Assembly: GCF_014654205.1 (NCBI RefSeq)
Contig: NZ_BNAW01000004.1
Span: 248,001 to 312,000, forward strand
Source of the DNA: Amycolatopsis bullii
GTDB lineage: Bacteria > Actinomycetota > Actinomycetes > Mycobacteriales > Pseudonocardiaceae
Length of the DNA: 64,000 nt
Direction of reading: 5' to 3'
The position numbers and the translations under genes were made by a program. Of this stretch, positions 1 through 8,303 are shown one piece after another; positions within the stretch are counted from its first letter, which is position 1, and each line of letters begins with the position of its first letter. The notes under the pieces are model-generated. The model was not told the origin of the DNA. It saw only the letters and a list, made by a program, of their open reading frames with translations, and did no database searches.

Positions 1-1
1 C

Positions 2-232
2 GGCGAAATCAGCTCGCGGACGCGGGACCGGGTACGCATGGCGATCGAGGAAGCCGCCGACGAGGACTCCGCCTTCGCTGCTCAGCTTGCCACCTTAACC
101 CCGGCACCGTCGCAGGTCGGACCCGGCGGCGTGACCATCAAGGGTTCGGTGGAAGCCAAGGACCACGGTATCTCCATCGGCGGCATCACCGGCGGCACGG
201 TCCAGTTCCCTCAGGGGCCGGCGCGGACATAG
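2..232 (+). CDS. C-terminal fragment of an unidentified protein upstream of a STAND ATPase
   Basis: The reading frame is already open at the window edge and ends with TAG at 230-232, so this is probably the 3' end of a longer gene; an internal ATG at 38 could give a 64-residue product. The visible tail has an acidic helix-like stretch (EEAADEDSAFAAQLATL), then a Gly-rich segment with GSVEAKDHGISIGGITGGTV. Gly-rich tails like this often precede NB-ARC or effector-associated proteins in actinobacteria, which fits the ATPase gene 71 nt downstream. I do not recognise the family, and the effector-partner role is inferred from position only. Confidence 0.45.
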   Translation, partial: GEISSRTRDRVRMAIEEAADEDSAFAAQLATLTPAPSQVGPGGVTIKGSVEAKDHGISIGGITGGTVQFPQGPART

Positions 233-303
233 GGCACTCCGCGACCGGCACCGACCTCGCCCTCGCCACTGGCCCGATCACCGGCGGCACCGCCGTCGGC
301 GGA

Positions 304-2307
304 GTGGGTCGCGACCTGACCGTCACCAACAACTACGCGCCGGTCGCGCCGGTGTTCGCGCAAGTGGTGTCGCCGCAGGTGGCGGGGGTCGCCGAGGTCA
401 TCGGGCGCGACCACGAACTCGCCGAACTGCGCGCGGGTTTCGCGGCTCCGCGCAAGAAGCGGGCACCCATGGTCCAGGTCATCACCGGCATGGGCGGAGT
501 GGGGAAGACGAGTCTCGCGCGTGCCTACGCTCAGCAGCACCTCGACGACTACGGCGTCGTCTGGTGGGTCCGCGCCGAGGATTCGACGGCCGTCGACGGC
601 GAGTACCGCGGTCTCCTCGAACTGGTTTACTCCACCGCCGAAGCCAAGCTCGTCCGCAACGCCGTGCAGATCGCCACCGCATGGCTGGCCGAGAGCCGGC
701 AGCCGTGGCTGCTGGTCCTGGACAACGTTCCCGACTCAGCCGCCCTGCGGGGGCTCATCCCGGCTCGGGGTAACGGCCACGTCCTGGTCACCAGCCAAGC
801 CCACCACTGGCCCAACGCCCACGCCGTCCACCACGTGACCCCGCTCGCCGCCGACGCCGCCGTCGAACTGCTCACGACGATGTCCCAGGACACCGACACC
901 ACGGCCGCGGCCGAACTCGCCGAAGAACTCGGCGGTCTTCCCCTGGCCCTTGCGCAGGCCGCCTCCTTTACCGCGGTCAACGGCATCGACCTGGCCACCT
1001 ACCTGCGCTTCTATCGCGAACGCAGCGCCGATCTCCATGCCGACGGCCAGCCCGACGACTACCCTCACACCCTGGCCACGACCTGGCTGCTGGCCATCGG
1101 CAAGTTGTCCCCCACCGCCCGGCAGGTCCTCGACACCATCGCCTACTTCGCCCCGGACTCGATCCCGACCTCGGTGCTCCAGCCGCTCGCGTCCGACGAG
1201 TTCACCCTCACCAAGGCCGTCGGTGAACTCCTCTCCCACAGCCTGGTCAACCGCGGCGCAGAAGGCTCGATCACCGTCCATCGCCTCATCCAGGCCGTCA
1301 CCCGGCACCGCATCGGCGACGGCTCCAAGCAAGCCGCCCGGGCTTGCGACCTGGTCAACACGGCGCTGCCGCAACGGCCACTCACCCTGCAAACCATGGA
1401 GGAGTTCAACCGCCTCAACAGCCACGCCCTCACAGTCGTCGGCCACATCCCGAAGGATCCGTCGACGTTTGATTTGAGGTACAACCTGGCCTTTCTCCAC
1501 GGGGACCTGGGTAACGCACGCACGGCTGTCGCGCAGCTGGAAACCCTGGTCGACGACATCTCCCCGGCGCTCGGTATTGAGGACGAGCGTGTGCTCCGTG
1601 CACGCCACGGGGTAGCGTTCTGGGTGGAAACCTCCGACACACCGCGCGCCCAGTCACTGCTGCTGGACCTGCTCGAGGTGCAGACCAGGGTACTGGGTGC
1701 CGAGCACCCCGACACCTTGATCACGCGGCACGACCTGGCCACTGCTTATATTATCCTGGGCGAGACCGACCTGGCCCACCGGATGCTCGAGGAACTGCTG
1801 CCGGTGCGTGCCCGCGTCATCGGACCAAAGCATGTGTACACGCTAGCCACTCGCAGCCGCGTAGCCAATTGCCTGGCGCAGATCGAGCGGTTCGATGAGG
1901 CGATCACCATTTCCAAAGAACTGCTGGTCGACGCCATCGACACACTGGGCGCCCTGCACCTTGACACCATTGAGCTCCGAAAAAGTTACGCCAACGTCAT
2001 CGGCGAGGCAGGCGACCCGACCACCGCCAGAGACCTCTATCTCGAGGTAGTCGATCAGTTCACCGATCAGCGAGGGCCGTATCACCGGAGCACGCTTATT
2101 GCCCAACTCGAACTGGCGATTTGGACGGCGCAGGCAGGAAACGCCCAGCGGGCCATGAGCCTTGTGCTACGACTACTCATACGTCTCAGGATCAGCCTCG
2201 GGAAAAGCAATGCGCTGGTCAAACAATTCGAGGACGCACTCAACACCATCCAGGGCGGGCCACCGCATCGAGCAGCCGGCAAGCAAGTCAACAAACGGAA
2301 GAGCTAA
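304..2307 (+). CDS. STAND-family NTPase: NB-ARC domain with C-terminal TPR repeats
   Basis: Predicted signal-transduction ATPase of 667 residues. The N-terminus has the short LTVTNNY motif, followed by an NB-ARC core with Walker A (GMGGVGKTS, about residues 62-70), a Walker B-like WLLVLDNV near 140, and the GLPLALAQAA motif near 205. A winged-helix-like region follows. From about residue 370 to the end there are kinesin-light-chain type TPRs with recurring LG.EHPDTL / LG..H.DT signatures. Such proteins act as ligand-sensing switches, and relatives include antiphage sensors and transcriptional regulators. The target is unknown. The GTG at 304 is the only canonical start upstream of the P-loop in this frame, although the frame stays open back to base 1 (see findings). 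Confidence 0.85.
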   Translation: MGRDLTVTNNYAPVAPVFAQVVSPQVAGVAEVIGRDHELAELRAGFAAPRKKRAPMVQVITGMGGVGKTSLARAYAQQHLDDYGVVWWVRAEDSTAVDGEYRGLLELVYSTAEAKLVRNAVQIATAWLAESRQPWLLVLDNVPDSAALRGLIPARGNGHVLVTSQAHHWPNAHAVHHVTPLAADAAVELLTTMSQDTDTTAAAELAEELGGLPLALAQAASFTAVNGIDLATYLRFYRERSADLHADGQPDDYPHTLATTWLLAIGKLSPTARQVLDTIAYFAPDSIPTSVLQPLASDEFTLTKAVGELLSHSLVNRGAEGSITVHRLIQAVTRHRIGDGSKQAARACDLVNTALPQRPLTLQTMEEFNRLNSHALTVVGHIPKDPSTFDLRYNLAFLHGDLGNARTAVAQLETLVDDISPALGIEDERVLRARHGVAFWVETSDTPRAQSLLLDLLEVQTRVLGAEHPDTLITRHDLATAYIILGETDLAHRMLEELLPVRARVIGPKHVYTLATRSRVANCLAQIERFDEAITISKELLVDAIDTLGALHLDTIELRKSYANVIGEAGDPTTARDLYLEVVDQFTDQRGPYHRSTLIAQLELAIWTAQAGNAQRAMSLVLRLLIRLRISLGKSNALVKQFEDALNTIQGGPPHRAAGKQVNKRKS

Positions 2308-2318
2308 CTTCTCCGGTC

Positions 2319-3089
2319 CTACGCTGGCACGCGGTGCAGCCACTCCGCCAACGTGTCCGCCAGGGCTTGGGGCTGGTCTTCTGGGGTGTGGTGGCCCGCC
2401 CTCTCCGGGCGGTGCACCACCTGCAGGGATGCGAAGTTCGCCGCCATCCAGTTCACCATTGGTGGGGTCAGCATCGTGTCGAAGGCCGGGTCGAATGTCA
2501 CCAGGAGCTTGGGGACTTCCGTCGAAGACGCCAGCCAGCCGTTGAATGCCTCGATTCGGGCCACCACCTCGGGGGGCTCGCCGCCCAATGGCAACGAGCG
2601 GGCCCACTGCAGCAGCGGGCGGTGGAACGAGGTCGCGTACTCCGGCGGCAGCCCGGACAGGAAGTTGCCGATCAGGGACTCACCCACGCCCGGGGTCTTG
2701 ATCGCGCGGAACACCTCCGCTCCCGCCGGTGGGAACTCCTCCCACGACATCGGCTTCAAGACCGCTTCGGTGAACGCCAAGGCCCGGACTCGCGACGGGT
2801 GGCGGGACGCCCAGTCCGCCACCAGCGCGCCACCCCAGTCGTGGCCGACCAGGACCACGTCCGTCAACGACAACGAATTGAACCACTCGTCCAGATAGCT
2901 TGCGTGCTCCTCGAACGTGTACGCGATGTCCGGCCTCGGGGACTCGCCCATGCCGATCAGGTCCGGGGCCAGGCGCCGGCCCGGCAGGGACGGCATCACG
3001 TTGCGCCACAAGTGCGACGACGTCGGATTGCCGTGCAGGAACACCACGGGCGCTCCCGACCCCGACGAACGGTAAGCCAGCTTCGTCAC
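2319..3089 (-). CDS. Alpha/beta-hydrolase, haloalkane-dehalogenase-like
   Basis: A 256-residue alpha/beta-hydrolase. It has the oxyanion-hole segment FLHGNPTSS near residue 20, the nucleophile elbow GHDWGG with Asp as nucleophile, and the terminal His in AGHHTPEDQP. An Asp nucleophile followed by Trp is the haloalkane dehalogenase pattern, although related epoxide hydrolases share it. The GTG at 3089 is preferred because it forms a GTGA overlap with the stop of the NmrA-like gene, implying translational coupling. The longer ATG start at 3119 would add about ten residues inside the upstream gene. No signal peptide, so cytoplasmic. The natural substrate cannot be told from sequence. Confidence 0.8.
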   Translation of the reverse strand: MTKLAYRSSGSGAPVVFLHGNPTSSHLWRNVMPSLPGRRLAPDLIGMGESPRPDIAYTFEEHASYLDEWFNSLSLTDVVLVGHDWGGALVADWASRHPSRVRALAFTEAVLKPMSWEEFPPAGAEVFRAIKTPGVGESLIGNFLSGLPPEYATSFHRPLLQWARSLPLGGEPPEVVARIEAFNGWLASSTEVPKLLVTFDPAFDTMLTPPMVNWMAANFASLQVVHRPERAGHHTPEDQPQALADTLAEWLHRVPA

Positions 3090-3883
3090 TTGAACGCCCC
3101 CGCGAAACGTGCCGCCCACTCCGCGAACGAGCGCGGTTGGCGGCCCAGGACGCGCGAGACGTCCGGGCTCACCAGCTGTTCCTCAGGCGTCGGCGAGCCG
3201 AGGATGTCCAGCGTCGAGTCCGCCACCTCCGGCGGCATGAACTCCAGCAACACCGCGCGCACTTCGTCCCGCGACCGCTCGACGAACCGCACCGGCTCCC
3301 CCACCGCTTCTCCCAGAGCCGCCGCCTGGTCGCGCGGGGACACCGGCGACGGACCGGTCAGGACATAGGTCCGTCCCTCGTGCGATGCGGAAAGCAGCGC
3401 CGCCGCCGCCACCGCGGCGATGTCCTCCGGGTCGATCACCGGTAGCGCCACATCCCCGAACGGCGCGGCCACCTCGCGTGCGGCCCGCACGCTTTCCGCC
3501 CACTGGAACGCGTTCGACGCGAACCCGGCCGGGCGCAGCACTGTCCACTTCAGACCCGAGGCCCGTACCGCCTCCTCGAACGCCGCCGGGTGCCGGCCCG
3601 TTCCCACCCCCTGCGAGGACAGCAGCACCACCCGTTCGACGCCGGCCTCGCGCGCTCGCTCCAGCACCGGCTCCAACGGCCCACGGAATCCCGGCGGCGC
3701 CATCAAGAACAGCGCCGACACCCCCGCGAAGTCCAGCGAGGCCAGCTCACCCTGCCGCACCACGACTCCCGCGGGTGCCTCCGTGATCCGGCGGGACACC
3801 GCCGTCACCTCTTCGCCCGCCTCGGCCAGCATCCGCACCAGCGGTGCTCCGACATTTCCCGTCGCTCCCACCACCATGATCAT
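3086..3883 (-). CDS. NmrA-like NAD(P)-binding protein
   Basis: A 265-residue atypical short-chain dehydrogenase. It opens with the nucleotide-binding motif VVGATGNVG at the extreme N-terminus, followed by LFLMAPPG and VVLLSSQGVG strands and the WTVLRPAGF segment, typical of NmrA or quinone-oxidoreductase QorB-like proteins. These bind NAD(P)H and either reduce quinones or act as redox sensors. Two close in-frame ATGs (3883 and 3877) are possible starts, with no clear ribosome site, so translation may be leaderless or weak. It is divergent from an HxlR regulator across 67 nt, the usual arrangement for an HxlR-controlled oxidoreductase, and overlaps the downstream hydrolase. Confidence 0.82.
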   Translation of the reverse strand: MIMVVGATGNVGAPLVRMLAEAGEEVTAVSRRITEAPAGVVVRQGELASLDFAGVSALFLMAPPGFRGPLEPVLERAREAGVERVVLLSSQGVGTGRHPAAFEEAVRASGLKWTVLRPAGFASNAFQWAESVRAAREVAAPFGDVALPVIDPEDIAAVAAAALLSASHEGRTYVLTGPSPVSPRDQAAALGEAVGEPVRFVERSRDEVRAVLLEFMPPEVADSTLDILGSPTPEEQLVSPDVSRVLGRQPRSFAEWAARFAGAFK

Positions 3884-3911
3884 GGGAAGGACGCTACAAC
3901 CCTCGGTATAG

Positions 3912-3921
3912 TAGGTACCTA
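3912..3921. promoter_or_regulatory. Candidate HxlR operator in a divergent promoter
   Basis: The 67-nt spacer between the divergent NmrA-like and HxlR genes holds the perfect 10-bp palindrome TAGGTACCTA, flanked by AT-rich bases (GTATAG on the left, AGAGGAAAGTATTGG on the right) that could carry both promoters. HxlR-family dimers bind short palindromes containing GTAC cores in such divergent spacers, so autoregulation together with control of the NmrA/hydrolase pair is likely. This is inference from position and symmetry. Confidence 0.5.
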
Positions 3922-3950
3922 GAGGAAAGTATTGGCTGGAGGCCCGCAAA

Positions 3951-4325
3951 GTGACCGAGACCACTCCCGAGCAGGCCTGCCCGATCGCCCCGGTGGTCGA
4001 CATCGTCTTCAGCCGGTGGACCACGCCGATCCTGTGGGCGCTCCACGAGTACGGCCGGCAGCGGTTCGTCGAACTGCAGCGCCGGATCACCACGATCACC
4101 CCGAAGGTGCTCACCCAGCGGCTGCGGCAGCTGGAACGGGACGGCCTGATCACCCGGACCTACCACGCCGAGGTGCCGCCACGCGTCGAGTACGAGATCA
4201 GCGAACTCGGCCGCAGCCTCGGCCCGCTGTTCGCGTCGCTCTCCGAGTGGTCGGGCAACCTCGGCAAGGTCGAAGCGGCCCGGGAGACCTACGACGCCCG
4301 CACCTCCGGGGAGAGGTCCAGGTAG
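3951..4325 (+). CDS. HxlR-family transcriptional regulator
   Basis: A 124-residue winged-helix regulator. The HxlR core runs from CPIAPVVDIVFSRWTTPILW through the recognition segment ITPKVLTQRLRQLERDGLI to the beta-wing (PPRVEYEISELG). The conserved N-terminal Cys (residue 10) is present; in characterised HxlR proteins it often senses electrophiles or disulfide stress. The GTG start at 3951 has a GGAGG ribosome site 8 nt upstream. Its last 37 bp overlap the 3' end of the alpha-galactosidase on the other strand. Probable target: the divergent NmrA-like oxidoreductase and hydrolase. Confidence 0.88.
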   Translation: MTETTPEQACPIAPVVDIVFSRWTTPILWALHEYGRQRFVELQRRITTITPKVLTQRLRQLERDGLITRTYHAEVPPRVEYEISELGRSLGPLFASLSEWSGNLGKVEAARETYDARTSGERSR

Positions 4326-5872
4326 TCGAGGTTCGCCGGGCCGTCGGCCGTCGTCGCCGTCACGCGGACCGTGTGCGAGCCCGACGGCAACGCCACGGAG
4401 CGGGCCACCGTGCTCCACGTCGTCCAGGCGCCGGTCGCCGGGAACGGCACCGCGGCGGCGACCACCGTGCCGTCCACCGAGATGTCCACCGGGCGCGCCG
4501 CCGCCGTGCCGTTCGCGTAGCCGAACGTCAGCGCCGAGGCCGGTCCCGTCACCTGCCATTCGACGTAGCTGCCGACGGCGTTGGCGCCGTTCGCGAAGCC
4601 GGTTCCGGAGAAGCCCGCGTGGTTCGCGTCGATTGTGCCGCCCTCCGAGACGACCGCCGACTCGGCTTCGTAGCGCGTCGGGCCACCGGCACGGGACACG
4701 CGGTAGAGCACCGTCGCGTGCGAGGGCACCGACGCGCTGATCGTGCCGGTGGTCGTCCGGGTGGCCTTGCTCCACAGGTCCTTCAGCGTGTACGAGGACG
4801 CGCTGCCGATCCCCGTGGCGGACGCGGTCGTGCTGATCGTCGCCGTCGCGGCCGTTTCGTTGGACAGCGCCACCGCGCGGTCACCGTTCGCCAGCACCTT
4901 GCTGTAGACGACCAGCCCGCCGTCGGCGCCGAGCACGGTCGCCTGCTTGCCCAGCGGGTCCTGGTCGAGCGCGATGACGTCGGTGTTCTTGAGGATCGCG
5001 AAGTTGTCGTCGGACACCTTGCGCAGGTCGCTGCCGATCAGCAGCGGCGCCGCCATCATCGCCCACAGGCTGAAGTGCGTGCGGTACTCCGCCGCGGTCA
5101 TCCCGCCGTTGCCGACCTCCAGCATGTCCGGGTCGTTCCAGTGGCCGGGACCGGCGTACTGCGCGAGACCGCGGTTGGCCTGCGCCTTGCCGATCATGCT
5201 CGACCACTTGTCGGAGATGTCACCGGTGGTGCGCCACAGGTTCCCGACCGGCGCGGCCCACGTCCACGGCTGGTTCTGGCCCCACTCGCAGATGGAGTAC
5301 GCGATGGCGCGGCCGGACTTCGCGAGCGCGTCCCGCATCGCCTTGTACCGCTGCTGCGCGTCGACGCCCTGGTTGTTGCAGTTGTCGTACTTCAGGTAGT
5401 CGACACCCCAGGAGGCGAACAGGTTCGCGTCCTGCTGCTCGTGGTTCAGCGCGCCGGGGAATCCGGCCTTGTTGCAGGTCTTCGTGCCGGCGCTGGTGTA
5501 GATGCCGAACTTCAGCCCCTTGGCGTGCACGTAGTCGGCCAGTGCCTTGATGCCGCCGGGGAACCGCGCCGGGTCGGGCACCAGATCGCCCGCCGAGTTG
5601 CGGGACGGCAGGGCCCAGCAGTCGTCGATGTTGACGTAGGTGTAACCGGCGTCCTTCAGGCCCTTGCTGACGAAGATGTCCGCGATGCCCTTGATCATCG
5701 TCTCGGTGAACTCGGCGCGGCACTGCGTCGAATTCCAGTTGTTGAAGCCCATCGGTGGCGTGCGCAGCAACCCGTTTTCGAGGGCGAGCGCTTCGGGCGG
5801 GCTCACCACGAGACCGCTTGCCGCGATCGCGAACGCGGAGACCGCGGTCGCGACACGTCGGAATGAGGACAT
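4289..5872 (-). CDS. Secreted GH27 alpha-galactosidase with C-terminal carbohydrate-binding module
   Basis: A 527-residue secreted enzyme that hydrolyses terminal alpha-galactosides. Residues 1-30 form a signal peptide (basic start, hydrophobic stretch AVSAFAIAASGLVV, then SPPEALA as a likely cleavage region). The GH27 domain begins at LENGLLRTPPMGFNNWN, has the nucleophile motif YLKYDNC and the acid/base motif GPGHWNDPDML, and is followed by a C-terminal beta domain. After about residue 395 comes a CBM35/CBM6-like module (TRYEAESAVVSEGGT to LDYLDLSPE). The ATG at 5872 is chosen over 5896 because GGGAG lies 5 nt upstream and the signal peptide then starts normally. Confidence 0.92.
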   Translation of the reverse strand: MSSFRRVATAVSAFAIAASGLVVSPPEALALENGLLRTPPMGFNNWNSTQCRAEFTETMIKGIADIFVSKGLKDAGYTYVNIDDCWALPSRNSAGDLVPDPARFPGGIKALADYVHAKGLKFGIYTSAGTKTCNKAGFPGALNHEQQDANLFASWGVDYLKYDNCNNQGVDAQQRYKAMRDALAKSGRAIAYSICEWGQNQPWTWAAPVGNLWRTTGDISDKWSSMIGKAQANRGLAQYAGPGHWNDPDMLEVGNGGMTAAEYRTHFSLWAMMAAPLLIGSDLRKVSDDNFAILKNTDVIALDQDPLGKQATVLGADGGLVVYSKVLANGDRAVALSNETAATATISTTASATGIGSASSYTLKDLWSKATRTTTGTISASVPSHATVLYRVSRAGGPTRYEAESAVVSEGGTIDANHAGFSGTGFANGANAVGSYVEWQVTGPASALTFGYANGTAAARPVDISVDGTVVAAAVPFPATGAWTTWSTVARSVALPSGSHTVRVTATTADGPANLDYLDLSPEVRAS

Positions 5873-5914
5873 GCGTACTCCCGGAGGTGGAGACATCAGA
5901 GGTCTGCACCAGTT

Positions 5915-5944
5915 AGTAAAGAGTCCTGCTTATCCGGGAGTCAA
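5915..5944 (-). promoter_or_regulatory. Putative promoter of the alpha-galactosidase gene
   Basis: On the minus strand TTGACT (5944-5939) is followed after 18 nt by TTTACT (5920-5915), a reasonable sigma-70-type -35/-10 pair about 43 nt upstream of the alpha-galactosidase start at 5872. Assigned by eye; not verified by transcript data. Confidence 0.4.
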
Positions 5945-5990
5945 GGGATCATGTATCAGATATGAAATCCGGTTTCCGCTGGCCGGGACG

Positions 5991-6437
5991 TCATTCGGTC
6001 ACCTGCCGGGCCGTCGCCATCGCGCGCTCGGTCTCCCAGAACGCCCGCACGGACCGGATCAGGCCGTCGTCGCCGACGCGGTAGACGAACACCCCGTCGG
6101 TGTCGACGCGGTAGCCGCCCGGGAGGAACGTCGTGATCGTGCCGACGTTGGCCACTTCGTCGCCGCCCGCGTGGGAGTCGCGGATGGTGAACTCGAAGCG
6201 CTCGACGTTGGCGATCGTCTTGTCCCAGAACGCGGCGATCCCCTCGCGGCCGTGGTGGCCCTTGCCGTCGGAGTCGAAGAACGACGGGCCGACGGGGTCC
6301 TCGACCACCGCGTCCGGGGCGAACAGGGCCAGCCAGCCCTCCTTGTCGCCCGCTGTCACCGCGGTCATCGACGCGAACGCCGCGCGCCGCGCGGGTGGTT
6401 GCTCCTCGCCGGTGTCCCAGCTGACCTGCACGCCCAT
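5991..6437 (-). CDS. SnoaL-like / ketosteroid-isomerase-fold protein
   Basis: A 148-residue NTF2-fold protein. The opening helix AAFASMTAVTAGDKEGWLALFAPDAVVEDPVG is the standard SnoaL/KSI signature, followed by FFDSDGKGHHGREGIAAFWDKTI and the sheet IRSVRAFWE. Family members are small isomerases, cyclases or binding proteins for polycyclic ligands. It starts 5 nt after the LLM oxidoreductase stop, with AGGAG 8 nt before the ATG, so the two are co-transcribed. With the KstR-like site upstream of the pair, a role in steroid or other polycyclic catabolism is a reasonable inference, but the reaction is unknown. Confidence 0.8.
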   Translation of the reverse strand: MGVQVSWDTGEEQPPARRAAFASMTAVTAGDKEGWLALFAPDAVVEDPVGPSFFDSDGKGHHGREGIAAFWDKTIANVERFEFTIRDSHAGGDEVANVGTITTFLPGGYRVDTDGVFVYRVGDDGLIRSVRAFWETERAMATARQVTE

Positions 6438-6442
6438 GGGAG

Positions 6443-7318
6443 TCACTCCTCGAACTTCGCGATGATCTCGGCCCCGAACTTGCGGATCGCTTCGAGCTTC
6501 GGCTCGACGGGGGCGTCGAAGCCGACACCGTCGAACACCCACGGCATGGTGATGACGTCCGTGACGCCGGCTTCGGCCTGCGCGCGGTAGCCGTCCAGGC
6601 CGAACGCGTCGATGCAGACCGCCTGGTACTCGAACGGGTCGTCCGCGCGGCTCTGCTCGGCCAGCAGCTCCTTCAGCCGGGCGATGGTGGAGCGCAGGTC
6701 CTCGAGCTTCATCATCGCCGACGACCAGCCGTCGGAGACCCGCGCGGCGCGCTTCAGCGCGACTTCGGTGTGGCCGCCGATGTAGAACGGCACCCGGCTC
6801 GGCGGCGCCGGGCTCATCTGGATCTTGTCGAAGTCGTAGAACTCGCCGTGGTACTCGACCATGCCGCCGTCGAGGATCAGCCGCAGCACGTCGATGGCTT
6901 CGTCGACGCGCTTGCCGCGCCGCTCGAACGGGACGCCGCAGTACTCGAACTCCTGCGGCAGCCAGCCGACGCCGAGCCCGAGGCCGAACCGGCCGCCGGT
7001 GAGCACCGCGGCCGAGCCGACCTGGCGGGCCAGCAGCACCGGGTTGCGCGAGCCGAGCTTGAGCACCGACGTGTAGAAGCGGATCCGGCTGGTCACCGCG
7101 CCCATCGACGCGGTGGCCACCAGCGGGTCCACCCAGGGCGTCTCCCCGGTCCAGAACCGGCTGCCGTCGGGGGTGTACGGGTAGTCCGTGTCCACCGTCT
7201 CGGCGTAGAAGAGCGAGTCGGGCAGGGCAATGGAGGCGAAGCCGGCCTCTTCGGCGGCCCGGGCGAGCTCGCCCAGCTGATCGAGGGGGTTCATCGCGAT
7301 CGACAGGGTGAACTTCAT
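6443..7318 (-). CDS. LLM-class F420-dependent oxidoreductase
   Basis: A 291-residue luciferase-like TIM-barrel enzyme of the TIGR03619-like actinobacterial group. Recognisable segments include the N-terminal MKFTLSIAMNPLDQLGELAR, the FYTSVLKLGSRNPVLLARQ strand, GRFGLGLGVGWLPQEFEYCG, and PFYIGGHTEVALKRAARVSDGW, the usual F420-binding region. Such enzymes reduce or oxidise carbonyl or alkene substrates with F420 and several belong to steroid-catabolic regulons. First gene of a two-gene operon with the SnoaL-like protein. The start lies 9 nt downstream of a KstR-consensus palindrome. Confidence 0.88.
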   Translation of the reverse strand: MKFTLSIAMNPLDQLGELARAAEEAGFASIALPDSLFYAETVDTDYPYTPDGSRFWTGETPWVDPLVATASMGAVTSRIRFYTSVLKLGSRNPVLLARQVGSAAVLTGGRFGLGLGVGWLPQEFEYCGVPFERRGKRVDEAIDVLRLILDGGMVEYHGEFYDFDKIQMSPAPPSRVPFYIGGHTEVALKRAARVSDGWSSAMMKLEDLRSTIARLKELLAEQSRADDPFEYQAVCIDAFGLDGYRAQAEAGVTDVITMPWVFDGVGFDAPVEPKLEAIRKFGAEIIAKFEE

Positions 7319-7326
7319 GGCTGAAC

Positions 7327-7340
7327 TATAACGTGTTCTA
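7327..7340. promoter_or_regulatory. KstR-type operator upstream of the LLM/SnoaL operon
   Basis: TATAACGTGTTCTA matches the palindromic consensus TNNAACNNGTTNNA described for the KstR/KstR2 TetR-family regulators of cholesterol catabolism at every fixed position. It lies 9-22 nt upstream of the LLM start, where bound protein would block transcription. The match is seen directly; the identity of the regulator is inferred, as no kstR gene is in the window. Confidence 0.6.
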
Positions 7341-7463
7341 GTTTTTTCGGCCAGGCCTCGCGGTGGGCCGGATCACTCGGCGGGAACCCTCCGCGTAGCG
7401 TCCGCGTTGTCCGTTTCAAAGGTGACCAGCAGTCACCGAGCCCCGAACTTCTGGGAGTGGTCC

Positions 7464-8288
7464 ATGGGCACCGCGATCTTCCTGATCGTGCTCGTCGTCG
7501 TGATCGTCGGTGGCGGCCTCTATTTCTCGCGGCAGCGCGCCGCGGCCCGGCAGCGGGAGCTGGACGACGCCAAGGCCGACGCCCGCCGCCTGGTCGAGCG
7601 GCTCGGCGGCCAGGTCCTCAACCTCAACGGCAACGACACCGCCTCCATGCAGGCGATGGCCGACGCGAGCGAGCGCTACAACGCGGCCGGCTCCCAGCTG
7701 GAGCAGGCTCGCACGATCGAGCAGGCCCGGCTGGTCAAGGACACCGCCGTCGAGGGTCTCTACTACGTCCGCGCCGCGCGCGTCGCGATGGGCATGGACC
7801 CCGGCCCGCAGCTGCCGGAGGAGGCCGAGCGCGAGCGCGCCGGAAAGGTCACCGAGCGTCGCGAGGTCGACGTCGAGGGCCAGCACTACGCCGCCTCCCC
7901 CGAGGCCGGCCAGGACACGCCGTACTACTACCCCGGCGGCCGAGTCGCGGGCCGTCCGGTGCCGCAGGGCTGGTACAGCGAGCCGTGGTGGAAGCCCGCG
8001 CTGGTCGCCGGCGCCTGGGGTCTCGGGTCGATGTTCCTGTTCAGCGCGATGTTCTCCGGCATGAGCGGCATCGCGAGCGCCTCGGCCTGGGAGTCCGGCT
8101 ACGACGCGGGCCAGCAGGACGCCCTCGAGTCGGGCGACATGGGCGGAGACGGCGGCGGCGACTTCGACGGCGGGGGCGACGGCGGGGGCGATTGGGGCGG
8201 AGACGGCGGCGGCGACTGGGGCGGCGGCGGTTTCGACGGCGGCGGCTTCGATGGTGGTGGCTTCGACGGCGGCGGCTTCGACTTCTGA
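7464..8288 (+). CDS. Membrane-anchored protein with Gly/Asp-rich C-terminal tail (DUF1542-like)
   Basis: A 274-residue protein of unknown function. It has an N-terminal hydrophobic helix (AIFLIVLVVVIVGGGLYF, residues 3-20) and a charged helical domain (about 25-110). A conserved-looking HYAASPEAGQDTPYYYPGG stretch leads to a second hydrophobic segment near 185-205 (GLGSMFLFSAMFSGMSGIA). The tail, about 50 residues, is almost only Gly, Asp, Phe and Trp in GGGD/GGGFDG repeats. The ATG at 7464 has GGGAG upstream; an earlier GTG at 7407 is less likely. The architecture suggests an envelope protein with a flexible exposed tail. Confidence 0.75.
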   Translation: MGTAIFLIVLVVVIVGGGLYFSRQRAAARQRELDDAKADARRLVERLGGQVLNLNGNDTASMQAMADASERYNAAGSQLEQARTIEQARLVKDTAVEGLYYVRAARVAMGMDPGPQLPEEAERERAGKVTERREVDVEGQHYAASPEAGQDTPYYYPGGRVAGRPVPQGWYSEPWWKPALVAGAWGLGSMFLFSAMFSGMSGIASASAWESGYDAGQQDALESGDMGGDGGGDFDGGGDGGGDWGGDGGGDWGGGGFDGGGFDGGGFDGGGFDF

Positions 8289-8303
8289 GGCCCGGCCTCG
8301 CTT

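Noticed and set aside
3884..4153. Longer start for the NmrA-like gene at 4153
   Set aside because: It would run through the HxlR gene and the divergent promoter; the Rossmann motif starts at the ATGs near 3880.
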